Below are positions 27,001 through 34,717 of a DNA stretch of 60,000 nt, in pieces. Under the pieces are notes generated by a model. The model worked only from the letters and a program-made list of their open reading frames with translations. It did no database searches and was not told the DNA's origin. This stretch comes from Glandiceps talaboti (lineage: Eukaryota > Hemichordata > Enteropneusta > Spengelidae): the NCBI RefSeq assembly GCF_964340395.1, contig NC_135568.1, positions 12,335,276 through 12,395,275 on the forward strand. Reading direction: 5' to 3'. The translations under genes and the position numbers were made by a program. Numbering within the stretch: position 1 is the stretch's first letter; every line of letters begins with the position of its first letter.

Positions 27001-27804
27001 GATGCCTTGCCTCCAGGTGTGTTAGAGCAGGAATATGAGAAAGTTAAGGAGTCCTCACCCCCAGCAGAGGGTAGTGCTTTCAAACAAATCTTTAAAAAGG
27101 TTCGCAAAACTGTCCTCTCAGCAGAATCAGCTGATAATAAGGATATTAGGGTCAGAGGTCGTGAAAGAGGCCAGTCAGGAGAAAAAGAGGACACACCACA
27201 AAATGGTCAGTGTAACATAGAGAAAAAGTCTGCATCCCTTGGTAATAACAATACATGGGGGAGAAAATCAGCCTCTTCCTCAAAAGAAGCAAAAACGAAA
27301 GAATCACCAGAAAGGAAATCAAGTATTCGCAAAAGTGTTGGTGACTTGGAAACTGTTACTGAAGACATTCATAGGGAAGAGACAGAAGCCAAGAAACCAA
27401 GTTTGAAGTTAAACATACCAAAGCAGAGACGTCAAGGTGTGTCCTTTAAGTTAGAGAGTGAACCAGTTGAGACAGAAAGCGACTCACAAAAAGTACCTAA
27501 AATGTTATCAATTACTGAAAAGATGATGGAACTTCACATGAAGAAAAAGATGCAAAATTGGATGAAAAAGACTCCAAGCGGAGGAGCAAAATTTGGTCTT
27601 CTTACGGCAAAACCTGAAGAGAAACCATCACTACATGAACTTGAGAAGAGACTAGAGACTATGCTAAACCAAACAAATAAATATGAAGAATTTACCATAC
27701 CACTCTCCGTAAAACTTTGGTTCAACCAAATTTTCCGAATTATCGTGGGAGTTGTATTTGGAATCATGGTTGCAGTAATTTTGGATCTTGTGATTAATTT
27801 TTAG
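5396..27804 (+). CDS. SPEG: SPEG-type giant muscle kinase, kinase-1 half (5'-partial, tail-anchored reading)
   Basis: Spliced from 17 exons: 5396-5508, 8071-8308, 8999-9177, 9708-10661, 10896-10952, 11490-11789, 12291-12329, 12991-13287, 13881-14162, 14884-14980, 15283-15483, 21218-21356, 22114-22313, 23219-23371, 24243-24288, 25533-25610 and 26011-27804. All junctions are GT/AG and phases match, giving about 1721 codons in one frame. Order: partial Ig, acidic linker, Ig, three Ig, FN3, two Ig, Ser/Thr kinase, basic regulatory tail, then a long Ser/Lys/Glu-rich region with a terminal membrane segment. SPEG proteins have the same plan (Ig array, FN3, Ig, kinase 1, long disordered stretch, Ig, FN3, kinase 2). 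In vertebrates SPEG acts at the sarcomere and triad of striated muscle. The related obscurin/UNC-89 is the alternative name; no SH3-DH-PH module is seen here. Domain identity is strong; the SPEG-versus-obscurin choice and the final stop isoform are inference. Confidence 0.85.
6290..6480. repeat. Dispersed repeat related to 527-700 and 960-1130
   Basis: Shared words include 'ctctaagccaatttga', 'aaatttggtgttc', 'tatgtggtgactcacaag' and 'cagtttttatcattttgactcaca'. Related sequence at 960-1130 has 'actttggtgtatgttc', 'tggttactcacaagatgacac' and 'tcttatcattttgacccacaac'. Family and mechanism are not recognised. Confidence 0.6.
7370..8060. repeat. Degenerate TTGATTTGAATTGA minisatellite
   Basis: Words such as 'tgatttgaattgacttggttt' and 'cattgattt' recur every 20-40 bp right up to the acceptor at 8070. 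A reverse-complement counterpart of similar composition lies at 16935-17170 in another intron of the same gene. Confidence 0.75.
8071..8308 (+). CDS. SPEG: SPEG exon: acidic linker and first half of Ig domain
   Basis: The acceptor is gatttttcag and the donor is GTGAGT. About 48 acidic, Ser/Thr-rich residues (for example TEESTDSETETLRVQ) lead into an I-set Ig start, PEFTKKMKNLEVIEGG, with the B-strand Cys in KFECKV. The exon ends inside the Trp codon of the C strand (phase 2), which the next exon at 8999 completes. A Met-initiated reading from 8043 would start inside the intron and is not used. Confidence 0.88.
8999..9177 (+). CDS. SPEG: SPEG exon: second half of Ig domain
   Basis: It follows the acceptor gtctatag and ends at donor GTATGA. 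It completes the Trp and reads YKDGHQLSV, then DKGEYTCTASNFVGK, the F-strand Tyr-x-Cys signature of an I-set Ig domain. It joins the previous exon in phase 2 and the next in phase 1. Confidence 0.88.
9708..10661 (+). CDS. SPEG: SPEG exon: three Ig domains in one exon
   Basis: A 954-bp exon with an acceptor at ttgacag and donor GTAAGA. It carries three I-set Ig domains. Their starts are PPDFISVFHDLTIVENK, PPKFLQTFKDSDVVEGN and TPSFVHELQDVTVFEGS. Each has B-strand Cys, C-strand Trp and a DxGxYxC motif (DSGVYTC, DEGEYTC, DAGEYEC). A basic linker with SSRKKRTT separates Ig 2 and Ig 3. Intron loss inside this block contrasts with the split Ig domain just upstream. Confidence 0.92.
10896..10952 (+). 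CDS. SPEG: SPEG short linker exon
   Basis: A 57-bp exon between atttcag and GTGAGA, in phase 1 at both ends. It encodes a Glu/Ser-rich linker (TKEEIEKSESAIQEISTS) between the Ig block and FN3. As a symmetric exon with a length that is a multiple of three, it could be skipped without a frameshift. Confidence 0.72.
11166..11345. repeat. Three imperfect ~60-bp tandem units
   Basis: The phrase 'ggggatggaaatacca' or 'gggatggaaataccc' recurs at about 11174, 11230 and 11297, each followed by a 'c-ctgtgggcatat' or 'cttgtggtcatatgaca' phrase. Intronic. Confidence 0.65.
11490..11789 (+). CDS. SPEG: SPEG exon: fibronectin type III domain
   Basis: A 300-bp symmetric phase-1 exon. It reads PSPPDRPPDISDIAASSVI then SWQP, TYIVELRE, and LLPNTEYEFQVRAENVFGVS. 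These are the Trp of strand B, the Tyr-containing C strand and the NTEYEFQVRAEN signature of an FN3 domain. Its place after the Ig array and before the Ig domains and kinase 1 matches the first FN3 of SPEG. Confidence 0.92.
12291..12329 (+). CDS. SPEG: SPEG micro-exon linker
   Basis: A 39-bp exon between tttatttcag and GTAAGC, phase 1 on both sides, encoding a basic linker (DDSGRRDLLRKHR). The flanking sites and frame are compatible with both neighbours. A separate short exon cannot be proved without transcripts, and skipping it would also keep the frame. Confidence 0.6.
12666..12851. mobile_element. Hairpin MITE-like element, family A copy 1
   Basis: The ends are inverted: 'acagaatcccattccacgt' against a right end reading (reverse complement) 'acagaactacatgacacgt'. 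Internally 'tttgcacttgtgcttgca' pairs with 'tgcaagcacttgtgcaaa'. Related copies lie at 19430-19593 and 24438-24611, all in introns of the SPEG-type gene. No transposase is encoded, so it would be non-autonomous. Confidence 0.7.
12991..13287 (+). CDS. SPEG: SPEG exon: Ig domain
   Basis: A symmetric phase-1 exon of 297 bp. It reads PCFIGTPEEVYVQAGN, TLQCTV, VSWVRDGQVL and DIGEYECVATNEVG, so a complete I-set Ig domain sits in one exon. The donor is GTATGG after the Gly codon. Confidence 0.9.
13881..14162 (+). CDS. SPEG: SPEG exon: Ig domain adjoining kinase 1
   Basis: The acceptor is ttcttcctag and the donor GTAAGA. It encodes PPKFITDLEDQNVKAGT, RIDCRV, IFWYKDD and DTGEYTIKAKNVAG, a complete I-set Ig domain with Ile in place of the second Cys (EYTI where EYTC is usual). 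The last ~80 bp and the donor are copied three more times in the following intron (see the 112-bp repeat). Confidence 0.9.
14082..14530 (+). repeat. 112-bp tandem repeat copying an Ig-exon end plus splice donor
   Basis: Copies begin at 14082, 14194, 14306 and 14418, each with tggaagatacaggggaata and an exact 112-bp period. The first copy is the functional exon end with donor gaagGTAAGA. The other three are nearly identical copies of the same exon sequence, its donor and about 35 bp of intron. They lack an acceptor, and 112 is not a multiple of three, so they are intronic copies rather than new exons. Near identity suggests recent amplification. Confidence 0.92.
14884..15483 (+). CDS. SPEG: SPEG kinase 1, N-lobe (two exons)
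   Basis: Exons 14884-14980 and 15283-15483. The first gives an acidic/basic linker (DSSSEEEGQVRKVKFKR) and the kinase start HYEVREELGR. The intron splits the glycine loop in phase 2. The second gives GAYGVVKRV, completing LGRGAYGVV, the ATP-anchoring Lys in CAAKF, the helix-C Glu in LKQEMQIM, and the strand beta-5/hinge LIMVMEL. The donor is taken as GTATCC after GAATT, because the next exon at 21218 continues as L-VTGGELFDKI in the right phase. That donor is weaker than the others in the gene. Confidence 0.85.
15582..15896. mobile_element. Inverted-repeat element, family B (decayed copy)
   Basis: Left 'atgactctggtaatcaagcc' and 'ttcggtttactaagatagg'; right 'gttttagtttcttagaaaac' and 'caaagac', which is the inverted, diverged arm. 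It resembles 35022-35286 in sequence order. Confidence 0.55.
16935..17170. repeat. Degenerate AATCAAATCAATTC low-complexity array
   Basis: Runs of 'aaatcaaatcaa' and 'atcaattcaattc' type words. Composition is the reverse complement of the array at 7370-8060. It lies in the 5.7-kb kinase-1 intron. Confidence 0.7.
17271..17371. mobile_element. Short foldback element with TAGTCT ends
   Basis: Left end tagtctataaggtatgcc; right end, reverse complemented, tagactataagatag. It is similar in its ends to the 79-bp element at 46946-47024. No clear target-site duplication is seen here. Confidence 0.6.
19430..19593. mobile_element. Hairpin MITE-like element, family A copy 2
   Basis: It shares 'acagatacccatgatgcatca', 'gagtgcttgcagtgttctct' and the pairing arm 'agaaaacactgcaagcac' with the copies at 12666 and 24438. 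The right end is less clear. It sits in the kinase-1 intron. Confidence 0.65.
19919..20333. repeat. 69-70 bp tandem satellite
   Basis: The phrase 'ctgaaaaatgaaaaggggta' starts at 20041, 20110, 20179 and 20249. Flanking partial units rich in 'atatgtaaatgatatgcaaatt' extend the array to about six units. The unit itself is built from shorter TATGTAAATGA words. Open frames across it on the minus strand are a product of the repeat. Confidence 0.88.
21218..21356 (+). CDS. SPEG: SPEG kinase 1, helix D to catalytic loop
   Basis: It follows a 5.7-kb intron. It reads VTGGELFDKIVTED, then LRQVLEGLQHMH and IVHLDLK, the catalytic loop of MLCK/titin-type kinases with the catalytic Asp present. The donor GTGAGT falls in phase 0 exactly between HLDLK and PEN. 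Confidence 0.9.
22114..22313 (+). CDS. SPEG: SPEG kinase 1, DFG to helix F
   Basis: It begins PENILLVKSNDDNIKLIDFG, so the Mg-binding Asn and the DFG Asp are intact. It continues KFGTPEFVAPEVV (APE motif) and DLWSLGVIAFV (helix F Asp). All catalytic residues expected for an active Ser/Thr kinase are present. It ends in phase 2 within the Met codon, which is completed at 23219. Confidence 0.92.
23219..23371 (+). CDS. SPEG: SPEG kinase 1, helix G-H
   Basis: It continues LTGVSPFMGDDDKQTLGNV, then the helix H region AKDFISRLLILDPR. The donor is GTATGG, phase 2, completed to Ser by the exon at 24243. The intron position matches one in kinase 2. Confidence 0.9.
23797..24066. repeat. GACA/GATA microsatellites
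   Basis: (GACA)n at about 23790-23817, GATA and GAATT runs to 23845, and a long (GATA)n at 24003-24066, in the intron between exons 23371 and 24243. Confidence 0.9.
24243..25610 (+). CDS. SPEG: SPEG kinase 1 end and regulatory tail (two exons)
   Basis: Exons 24243-24288 and 25533-25610. The first reads KRMTTQQCLDHPWLE, the helix I end of a CaM-kinase-group domain. The second reads STEKLKTFNARRKWQ and continues into KALTTVKSALRIRRLS at 26011. This basic amphipathic stretch sits where MLCK-like kinases and SPEG carry their autoinhibitory, calmodulin-type tail. Calmodulin binding itself is inference. Confidence 0.85.
24438..24611. mobile_element. Hairpin MITE-like element, family A copy 3
   Basis: Left end 'acagaactccatgcatcatg', right end 'catgtcatgggaatctgt' (inverted). 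The interior has 'atgcttgcagtgttttctgc' and a partly decayed pairing arm. It is the most diverged copy. Confidence 0.65.
25120..25355. repeat. ~61-bp tandem repeat, four copies
   Basis: The unit 'atcaagctataggcaaacta' plus 'agatagacaccaactactac' recurs about four times before the regulatory-tail exon. The second phrase resembles part of the inverted-repeat element at 35022-35286. Confidence 0.8.
26011..27804 (+). CDS. SPEG: Large interkinase exon with terminal transmembrane tail anchor
   Basis: It is open for 597 codons from acceptor caaattgcag to TAG at 27802-27804. The first 20 residues finish the kinase-1 regulatory tail. The middle is polar, rich in Ser, Glu and Lys, with repeated SEK-type units around 26500-26650, and is probably disordered. 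Near the end LHELEKRLETMLNQTNKYEE could form a short coiled coil, followed by LWFNQIFR, the hydrophobic run IIVGVVFGIMVAVIL, then DLVINF and stop. That is the layout of a C-terminal tail anchor. Human SPEG has a large disordered interkinase region here but, to my knowledge, no membrane segment. Phase-1 donors inside the exon after 26275, 27016 and 27436 could splice to 31041, so the stop may be isoform-specific. Confidence 0.82.
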   Translation, partial: KALTTVKSALRIRRLSTCSSESLSDLSRASQASSTASSDSERSTSAVTKSESSEDIQAEEGEISIKIPTLHIGRKQKQEPDKSQKDVEGIFRPDVPKLTPTESSNHSDRTTKRFACCSCSPVDIEAILNDTTWTCMDKIVKSEITEAENLVRASEISYKRSHKMGRESEKVVGDSKKSQEESKERIENSEKSSEKLDMLSKMSEKLAGKSGPYRSVRFEKQQKRTSESLKVSKKFAGEQSVFESSTKDNVSEKDGDMDCDDEDDRNSVFLTTTCEAGHTATVTLTSTNTINSVSYETTALPESDLVKGHTTDEVTTFAECFSEVTTGAENDALPPGVLEQEYEKVKESSPPAEGSAFKQIFKKVRKTVLSAESADNKDIRVRGRERGQSGEKEDTPQNGQCNIEKKSASLGNNNTWGRKSASSSKEAKTKESPERKSSIRKSVGDLETVTEDIHREETEAKKPSLKLNIPKQRRQGVSFKLESEPVETESDSQKVPKMLSITEKMMELHMKKKMQNWMKKTPSGGAKFGLLTAKPEEKPSLHELEKRLETMLNQTNKYEEFTIPLSVKLWFNQIFRIIVGVVFGIMVAVILDLVINF

Positions 27805-27887
27805 TAATGCAGCTTTTGTTGACAATACCACTACTCATTTTAAATGACTTGTATGTATATATAGATAGATTTTGTATGTTACCATAG

Positions 27888-28190
27888 CAACTATGACATT
27901 TTAGCAGTGATAATATCATAACAACAATGACAGCAACAAGGACATAGCAACTATGACATAGCAACAATGACATAACTGTTACATAATAGCAATATTGACA
28001 GCAACTATGACATCATAGCAGTGATGACATAGCAACAATGACATCATAGAATAATGGCATAATTATGACATCATAGTAATGATAATATAGCAATAATGGC
28101 ATAATACAAACAATGATATAGCATCTATGACATCATTATCATTATATACTTCGTGACATCATAGAAATGATGACATCATAGCAACTCCAT
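27888..28190. repeat. Degenerate minisatellite (CATAGCAACAATGA)
   Basis: Words 'acatagcaacaatg', 'atagcaactatgacat' and 'catcatagca' recur at 14-20 bp spacing for 300 bp, starting 84 bp after the TAG at 27804. If the stop isoform is real, this lies in its 3' UTR. Confidence 0.75.
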
Positions 28191-29106
28191 TTCAAGCAAT
28201 ACATTTTGTTTTCTGTTAAAATACTTTATGATATTCAGGTATGAATATTCCAGTGATTTTTATATTAATAATTTTCTGCTTACGATATTAACAAAATACA
28301 TATTGTATTAACACATAATGAACACGTCATCAACTTTTTTACCAGTTTTTATTATACTCTACACCAGTTATGAAAAAGGTAAATAATTGTAAAGCTGGTC
28401 AACTTTAAGTGCTGCTCAACACATTTTTTTATACAAGAGTAGTCGAGTACTATAGCTTCCTTTGACATTGTCTTTTAAGCATTTTATAGCAAAAGTTACG
28501 TTATATATTGGGTCGGTACAAATGATTTTTTTCTGTTTTTAACGGTACGGTGTAAAGAACTGTCTACGTTCTGCAAGTCATATTTTAATGGTTACTATGC
28601 ATATACAATGCAATTGACATCCATGACAAAAATTTTAACACTCATTCTTTCTATTAAAACTGGGAAATTCTCATGTAACAGTTCTTTCGAAAATGGCAGG
28701 AAACTGGATTATGGTGTGTGATAACTGACAGCGCCCTCAGTGTCCATTTCGTACATTTACATCGTTTAATTACATTGACTCAAAAATGAATGACATTTTC
28801 AAATGCAAAATACTTTTATGAATGTTATGTAAATTTCACAATATTTGACAATTTTACAACAATTTTATCCGAATGGTTTTAAACTCTTAGACATCAAATT
28901 TGTATAAAATTATGAATTGATTATAACCTTTCATTCCTGCACGTATGTAAATAGTTGGTATCTTTGAGGTCGTACACACTTTCAGGGATTTTTTTAAATG
29001 GATGGAAGGTATCTATATATATGAACAAATTATTTTGTATGCCATGAATGCAGTTTAAATCATTTCTATGCAATATAATGATACAAGACAGAAAGTTTTG
29101 ACAGTA

Positions 29107-29112
29107 ATAAAA
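29107..29112 (+). promoter_or_regulatory. Candidate poly(A) signal for the tail-anchored isoform
   Basis: AATAAA with a downstream GT-rich element around 29149-29167. It is 1.3 kb after the TAG at 27804 and well before the next exon at 31041. This is the usual composition of a metazoan 3' end; use is inferred. Confidence 0.5.
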
Positions 29113-31040
29113 TCATGAAAGGAGATAATATTAACAATCTGTGCATGATTAGTGTTGGTTTTGTTTGGCTACTAATACCCTTGGTATAATATACACAGTA
29201 TGAATGGGATGGTTGATTGTCAGTTTGTCATCATATAACATTATTGCACATCAAGCTGATCTAACATTTTTTTCCACTGATTCTGAGCTGTTTGAGATAC
29301 TTCATTGAAACTCCCAGACCCCAAAGAGAATGTTGTAACCCTTAGAAGACAATCCAAAATAATTTGTTGGGTGGGTGGTTGGATGGATGGATGGATGGAT
29401 GGATGAATGGATAAATGTTGGAGGAGGGGTGATCAGCTGGTGGAAGGAGGGATGGATGGAATAATTTGTTGGTGGTTGGTTCAGTGGATTAAAGTGATTT
29501 GATTGTTCTTGTGTTTATGTAAATCACTTGATTGTGTGTTTTTGCTGTGTACTAGTATATAAATTGACAAGTCTAACAACACTAATCAAGAATTAAAAGT
29601 ACCCACCCCCACCCCCTCCATTGTCCCATACTCTGAGCTCAAAAACTAATGTACAAGTGACCAAATATGGTCATAATTTGTTACAATGTATCCAGTTCAT
29701 ATCAACCAACAAACATTTTTGTTCTGTGAAGATACCAAAATGCTTACTTTACAAAATGGTTCATTTATTAGCAGATGAAACAAATACCATAACATCCTAG
29801 GTTGACAGTGCAGTCCCATTCTAATCGCTGCAACAAGTAAAAACTAGATTCTACTCATTTACACTTTTGATCTGCAAATACTGGGGATATTTTCATCAAA
29901 ATATTATCACCGGCTCTTTGAAGTTGAACCCAACCCCCACCACCACCACCACCCTACCCCCATCTATCATTTTATTTTGTTAAATGGTGAATTCCATCGT
30001 GTGGACCTTGCATGTTTACCGTATGTATATAACTGACTACAAGGCCTTTGCATGGAGTGGCGTTTAACTTGCTTGCTGAAAACTAACGGTAAGTTACTAA
30101 CTTGTGTCTCTACTTCCATGTACATTTTTCTGAACATACACTGTTTCCACTACTCTAGGCTTTTCCAACAAGTTTAAGTGGACAATTTCTCTTTTTTCGT
30201 TAAGTGCGTACACCTAAGAAATAAAAGTTGATGTTACTGTTACTTTGTTCATGAAAAGTAAATTTCATTCTCAGCTAAAATCAGGTCAAAAAACAGTCTT
30301 TTATATTTCTTTAAAAGATTTGACATCAAAAAAAGGCGTTTTTCAAAAGAACCATCGATGATCATGAGCCTTACATACTATATAATATATCTCAGGGAGA
30401 TGGTTCTTCAGTTTGAAGGTGAATGGCGATGCTTTGGGAAAAAGATGAGTCATTTTTTAACGAATATTTGTAAACATATTACTATTTTTTCACGTAATTC
30501 CCTAAATCTTCGGTCGATAAATGTTTGTTGCCTTTCCTCACTATATACTGGCTTTGTATTCATAGTGCTACATACTATCATATACCGATTGTGTGTTCAT
30601 AGTGCTACATACTACAACATACTGATTTCAAATTGATTGTACTGCCTAAAATAGTTTTCAATTTTGGCCAATTTAGTTAGAAGGGGAGTGGGGAGTTGCG
30701 GCCGAACTAAAAGAATTTAGTTTTTCATCCTACATTGAAATGTTGATCTTGACCTTAATAGTAACCCATTTTTAACAAACTATTCAGTAAACAAGAGTAA
30801 CAGGTTTTCCTTAAACACCATAAAGAATCAAAACAACTACTTTGTATTCAGTCGTACTTTCCTACTTCTAGTAATTGACGTTTTAAACCTTGCATAATGT
30901 TTTGTCACATTTTGTGATTTTGAAAAAAAAAATGTATTTCTGAAATATAGACGATAACTATCATTTTCTGACCGAATTCAGTATGACAGACGGTTAACGT
31001 TAAAAACACAAAATTAAATTACTGTCATTTTTAATTGCAG

Positions 31041-31325
31041 AATTTGCGCCAGTGTTCCGTATCCTCCTGAAAGACACTCCGATGGTGGAAGGTCAGTCTG
31101 TAGAACTATCGTGTTGGGTTATTGGCAAACCAACACCTACAGTATCGTGGTTTAAAGAAGACCATCAACTCTTTCACAGTGAACAAGTGAAAATGTGGAC
31201 AGACGAACAAGGGAAGAGTTTCCTAAGGATTGAGAAGTCCGATGAAGACGATGTAGGGAACTATAAATGTATGGCGTCTAATAGACTTGGGAATGTACAG
31301 TCTACAGCAAAAGTGGCTATTGCTG
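31041..31325 (+). CDS. SPEG: SPEG exon: Ig domain before kinase 2
   Basis: The acceptor is ttaattgcag and the donor GTAAGT. It reads [32 protein letters not shown] and [14 protein letters not shown], a complete I-set Ig domain. The start resembles the PPVFHIKLKD start of the human SPEG Ig just upstream of its second kinase (recalled from memory). Phase 1 at both ends. Confidence 0.9.
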
Positions 31326-34300
31326 GTAAGTGTGACGTCAGAATGTAAATGTTGCCCATAGCAACCGACCTCTGTGATCTGGTTTGATTGCGAGTGCAAC
31401 TGCATATGTGAAAATGAGATATGAGAATGCTTTTGTAGCAGACGAACACATCAAGTCATCACTACAAGGGGGGGGGGGGGGGTGTTAAGGAACCATGACT
31501 CTGTGCTAACGCTCCTCACTATCCTTTCCAGTAGCTGTAACCATAATTTTTGTATTATTCGAATTATTTATGTTTATTATTTGTAATATTAAACGAGATA
31601 TGTGTCGAGCCAGACAATAAAATTTTAGTTTTAGTGATGTGGGTTTTTTTCCGAGCAAGACGTCGCTCTGGTTCAAGTTCGATGGCTTCATTCATAGGAA
31701 CGCCTAATCACCGTTTGATTTATTTTGTCTTCATAGATTTGCCTGACAAACCATCTAGACCACGTGTACCTCTGATATCAGCCACAGAAGCCTTTGTGAC
31801 GTGGAAAGCACCTCACTATACCGGTAACTGTCCACTGAAGGCATACAAACTACAATACAGGAAAGCAGGTAACTACTAAGTATTTTGGTTTGTAATAATG
31901 AGTGAAAATGAACAAAATCGTTGGAAGTGATAAGATTTTAGCCAATATTTTTATTCTCTACCCGCGTTTTACAAGTGTGTCGGTTCACTTAATTAAAGCT
32001 GCACTACTTGCGACTGGACGTAGATTTGTCTGTAAACTGGACCAGCCTTTGAAACGCTTGTGTTAGAGAAAACGACTTACTGCTAAATGTTCTAGACCAT
32101 ATTAAAGGTGCACTGAATTATCTTATGGTAAATTTATGTGTGGAGCTGTACACATAGCATGATGAGAAAACGTAGTGAATTTTTATTTTATGGTACGGAC
32201 ACTAAAATCAGTGACTACATCGATAGAACATTACATTTACTTACAAAACTATTTGGCGATTTCCTTAAAACATGATGGTAAACCCAAAAGTTCTGTCATG
32301 GTTTGAAAAGGACAAGCTTTCATATATTGTTTAAGTTTGGAGAGAACTGAAGAACTTTGATTTTAAGGGAAGCATATCCCGAGAAGCATTTTACTTCAGT
32401 TGGAAATATTTGGACTCTTTTTTTCAGTTTTGGTGCCAAGTATTCATATACAGAGATAATTGTGTTTACGCATATTTCTTCTCATCATACATAATTAAAT
32501 TCTGTATTTTAGGTGAAAAACATTGGGCTCTAGTATCGGACGAAATACAAGAGGCGTGTTTGCACGTCAAGAACCTGTCACCAGACACGTCGTATAGATT
32601 CCGTGTCGGCTGTCGTAATAAGATAGGGTCCAGTCCGTACAGTCGATCATCAGCCCAGGTCAAGACAATGCCGGCTGGTAAGTTGCATATTTGGCAAAGT
32701 ACTACATTCTAGTAGTACATTTACTAGTAGTATGCTATGTAGTTGAAGATTTCACACACAAAAAAGAATTCAAATGTTCAGTTTTAGAAATTACTATGGA
32801 GCACATTCCAGGGTGACATAGGATCACAAGTTTTCATATTTTGAAAATTAAACTCCTTTGAAAGGCCAAGTTCAAATTAGGATTAGACTGTTGTAAGATA
32901 CGGGTATCCTGAACAAAAGAATTATCACATAACATAGCACTAATGCAAGAACTTGGGACCTTTTTATAGGACTTATTATAGAACTATGGGCCTTTAATGT
33001 TTTTAACTTCTAGCATCAATATTAAATTTTTCTCTGTTACCCGTTCGTCGCATCTCAGCCATCTGTAACTCAATAACCCCTTGTGGTGCTGTCAATCCTT
33101 TATGGGACAAAAGATGACAAGTGTTATATATGTCAATCACCGTACATAGACTTAAATTAAAAATGTTGTAATTTTTAAGTGTAAATAGTATCCGTTTACA
33201 CGAATAAATATATCATTGTTTGATGCATATTTCAATTTACTTTTTCACTCTGAAAGTTAACAATATCAGTATCACCACAATAGACGAAACTATCAACGTT
33301 TTCTTATACAGGGTCACCACAACTGCAGATAGAGAGATCCGATAGACTACAGGTCCTTCGATCTGTCAGTTTCGCCGGTATGAAACGTCAATCTTCAACA
33401 GAACGATCTTTCGAGTCGTCAGAAGCCGATGAAGAAGCCGTTGTCACTCTTAAGACGTCCATCCCTCAGAAGAGCTACAACTTTGAAGATGAAATTGGCA
33501 GGTAGGTAGAAACGTCACGAGAGTCTGGTTGCAAAACCAGGATTGAAAAATACACGACTCTTGACAATGTATGTTGAAGCAGATAAAACAAAGCTTCACT
33601 TCAAGTAAATTGTCTGCCGGTCACAAGTTCTAAATACAAAATTTGAAGACAAAATATCCCAAAGTACTAGTTCTCCCATAGAAGATATAGCAATGCTGCT
33701 ATTGCTAAGATTTTGTCGAGCCTGACGGTAACAAGTAGAACTATTTGTCGATGTGTAGATGACGTTATGTTTCAGATTCACTGAATTCTATCGGAAGGTA
33801 TAGCAGTAAGAAGTCTCTCCATTTGAAGTGTCGAGCAGAAATCAAACCAAATTAGACGTTAAATATTCCCGTATTGTATCTTTGTAGGGGTCGCTTTGCA
33901 GTTGTCAAGAAATGCGTGGAACACAGCACTAACATCGAATACAGTGCCAAAATGCTAAGAATTAAACCGAATACTGAAAACCAAGTACTTCAAGAATTCG
34001 AAATCTTGAAAGACCTCCGTCATCCCAGAATAAGTATGCTTCACGATGCCTACCTCACACCACGATACCTGATTCTAATAATGGAACGGTACTACGGTGG
34101 ATCTGTCACCCGTCATCTAGCGAGTAAAGGCTCGTACTCCGAAGATGAAGTGGTGGAGTATCTTCGTCAGTTACTCGACGCCGTGGACTTCATTCATTCA
34201 CAGAATATCGTACATCTAGATATTCGTCATGACAACGTATTGTTAGAAAGCAGGAGACGAAATGACGTCAGACTTATCGACTTTGGTTCTGCCAGGAAAT

Positions 34301-34378
34301 TACCGGATGAGAAAGGTGTCAAATTGGATGTTGAACTTATAGCAGAGTTTATGGGTGAGGAACAAATCTTTAGGGAAC

Positions 34379-34410
<32 letters not shown>

Positions 34411-34527
34411 TTGTTGTGGTGGTGGTTGTTGTGGTTGTGGTGGTGGTTGTGGTGGTGGATGTGGTGGTGGATGTGGTGGTGGATGTGGTGGTGGAGGTGG
34501 AGGTGGTGGCGGTGGCGGTGGTGATGG

Positions 34528-34558
<31 letters not shown>

Positions 34559-34668
34559 AGTGGTGGTGGTGTTAGTGGTGGTGGTGGTGGTGGTGGTGGT
34601 GATGATGATGATGGCGATAGTGATAATGATGATGATGATGGTGATGGTAATGGTGATGATGATGATGG

Positions 34669-34717
<49 letters not shown>

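Larger units (their letters stand above)
27805..31040. other. Possible 3' UTR of the tail-anchored isoform, then intron
   Basis: No further exon is recognised. A degenerate CATAGCAACAATGA minisatellite covers 27888-28190. AATAAA at 29107-29112 is followed about 40 bp later by GT-rich 'gtgttggttttgtttgg', a good cleavage/polyadenylation context. A GGAT tetranucleotide run lies at 29380-29405. The rest to 31040 is AT-rich with no domain-like reading. Confidence 0.55.

Noticed and set aside
30358-30636. Possible first exon for a kinase-2-only transcript
   Set aside because: A hydrophobic, repeat-like reading without a phase-1 donor leading to 31041; no support.
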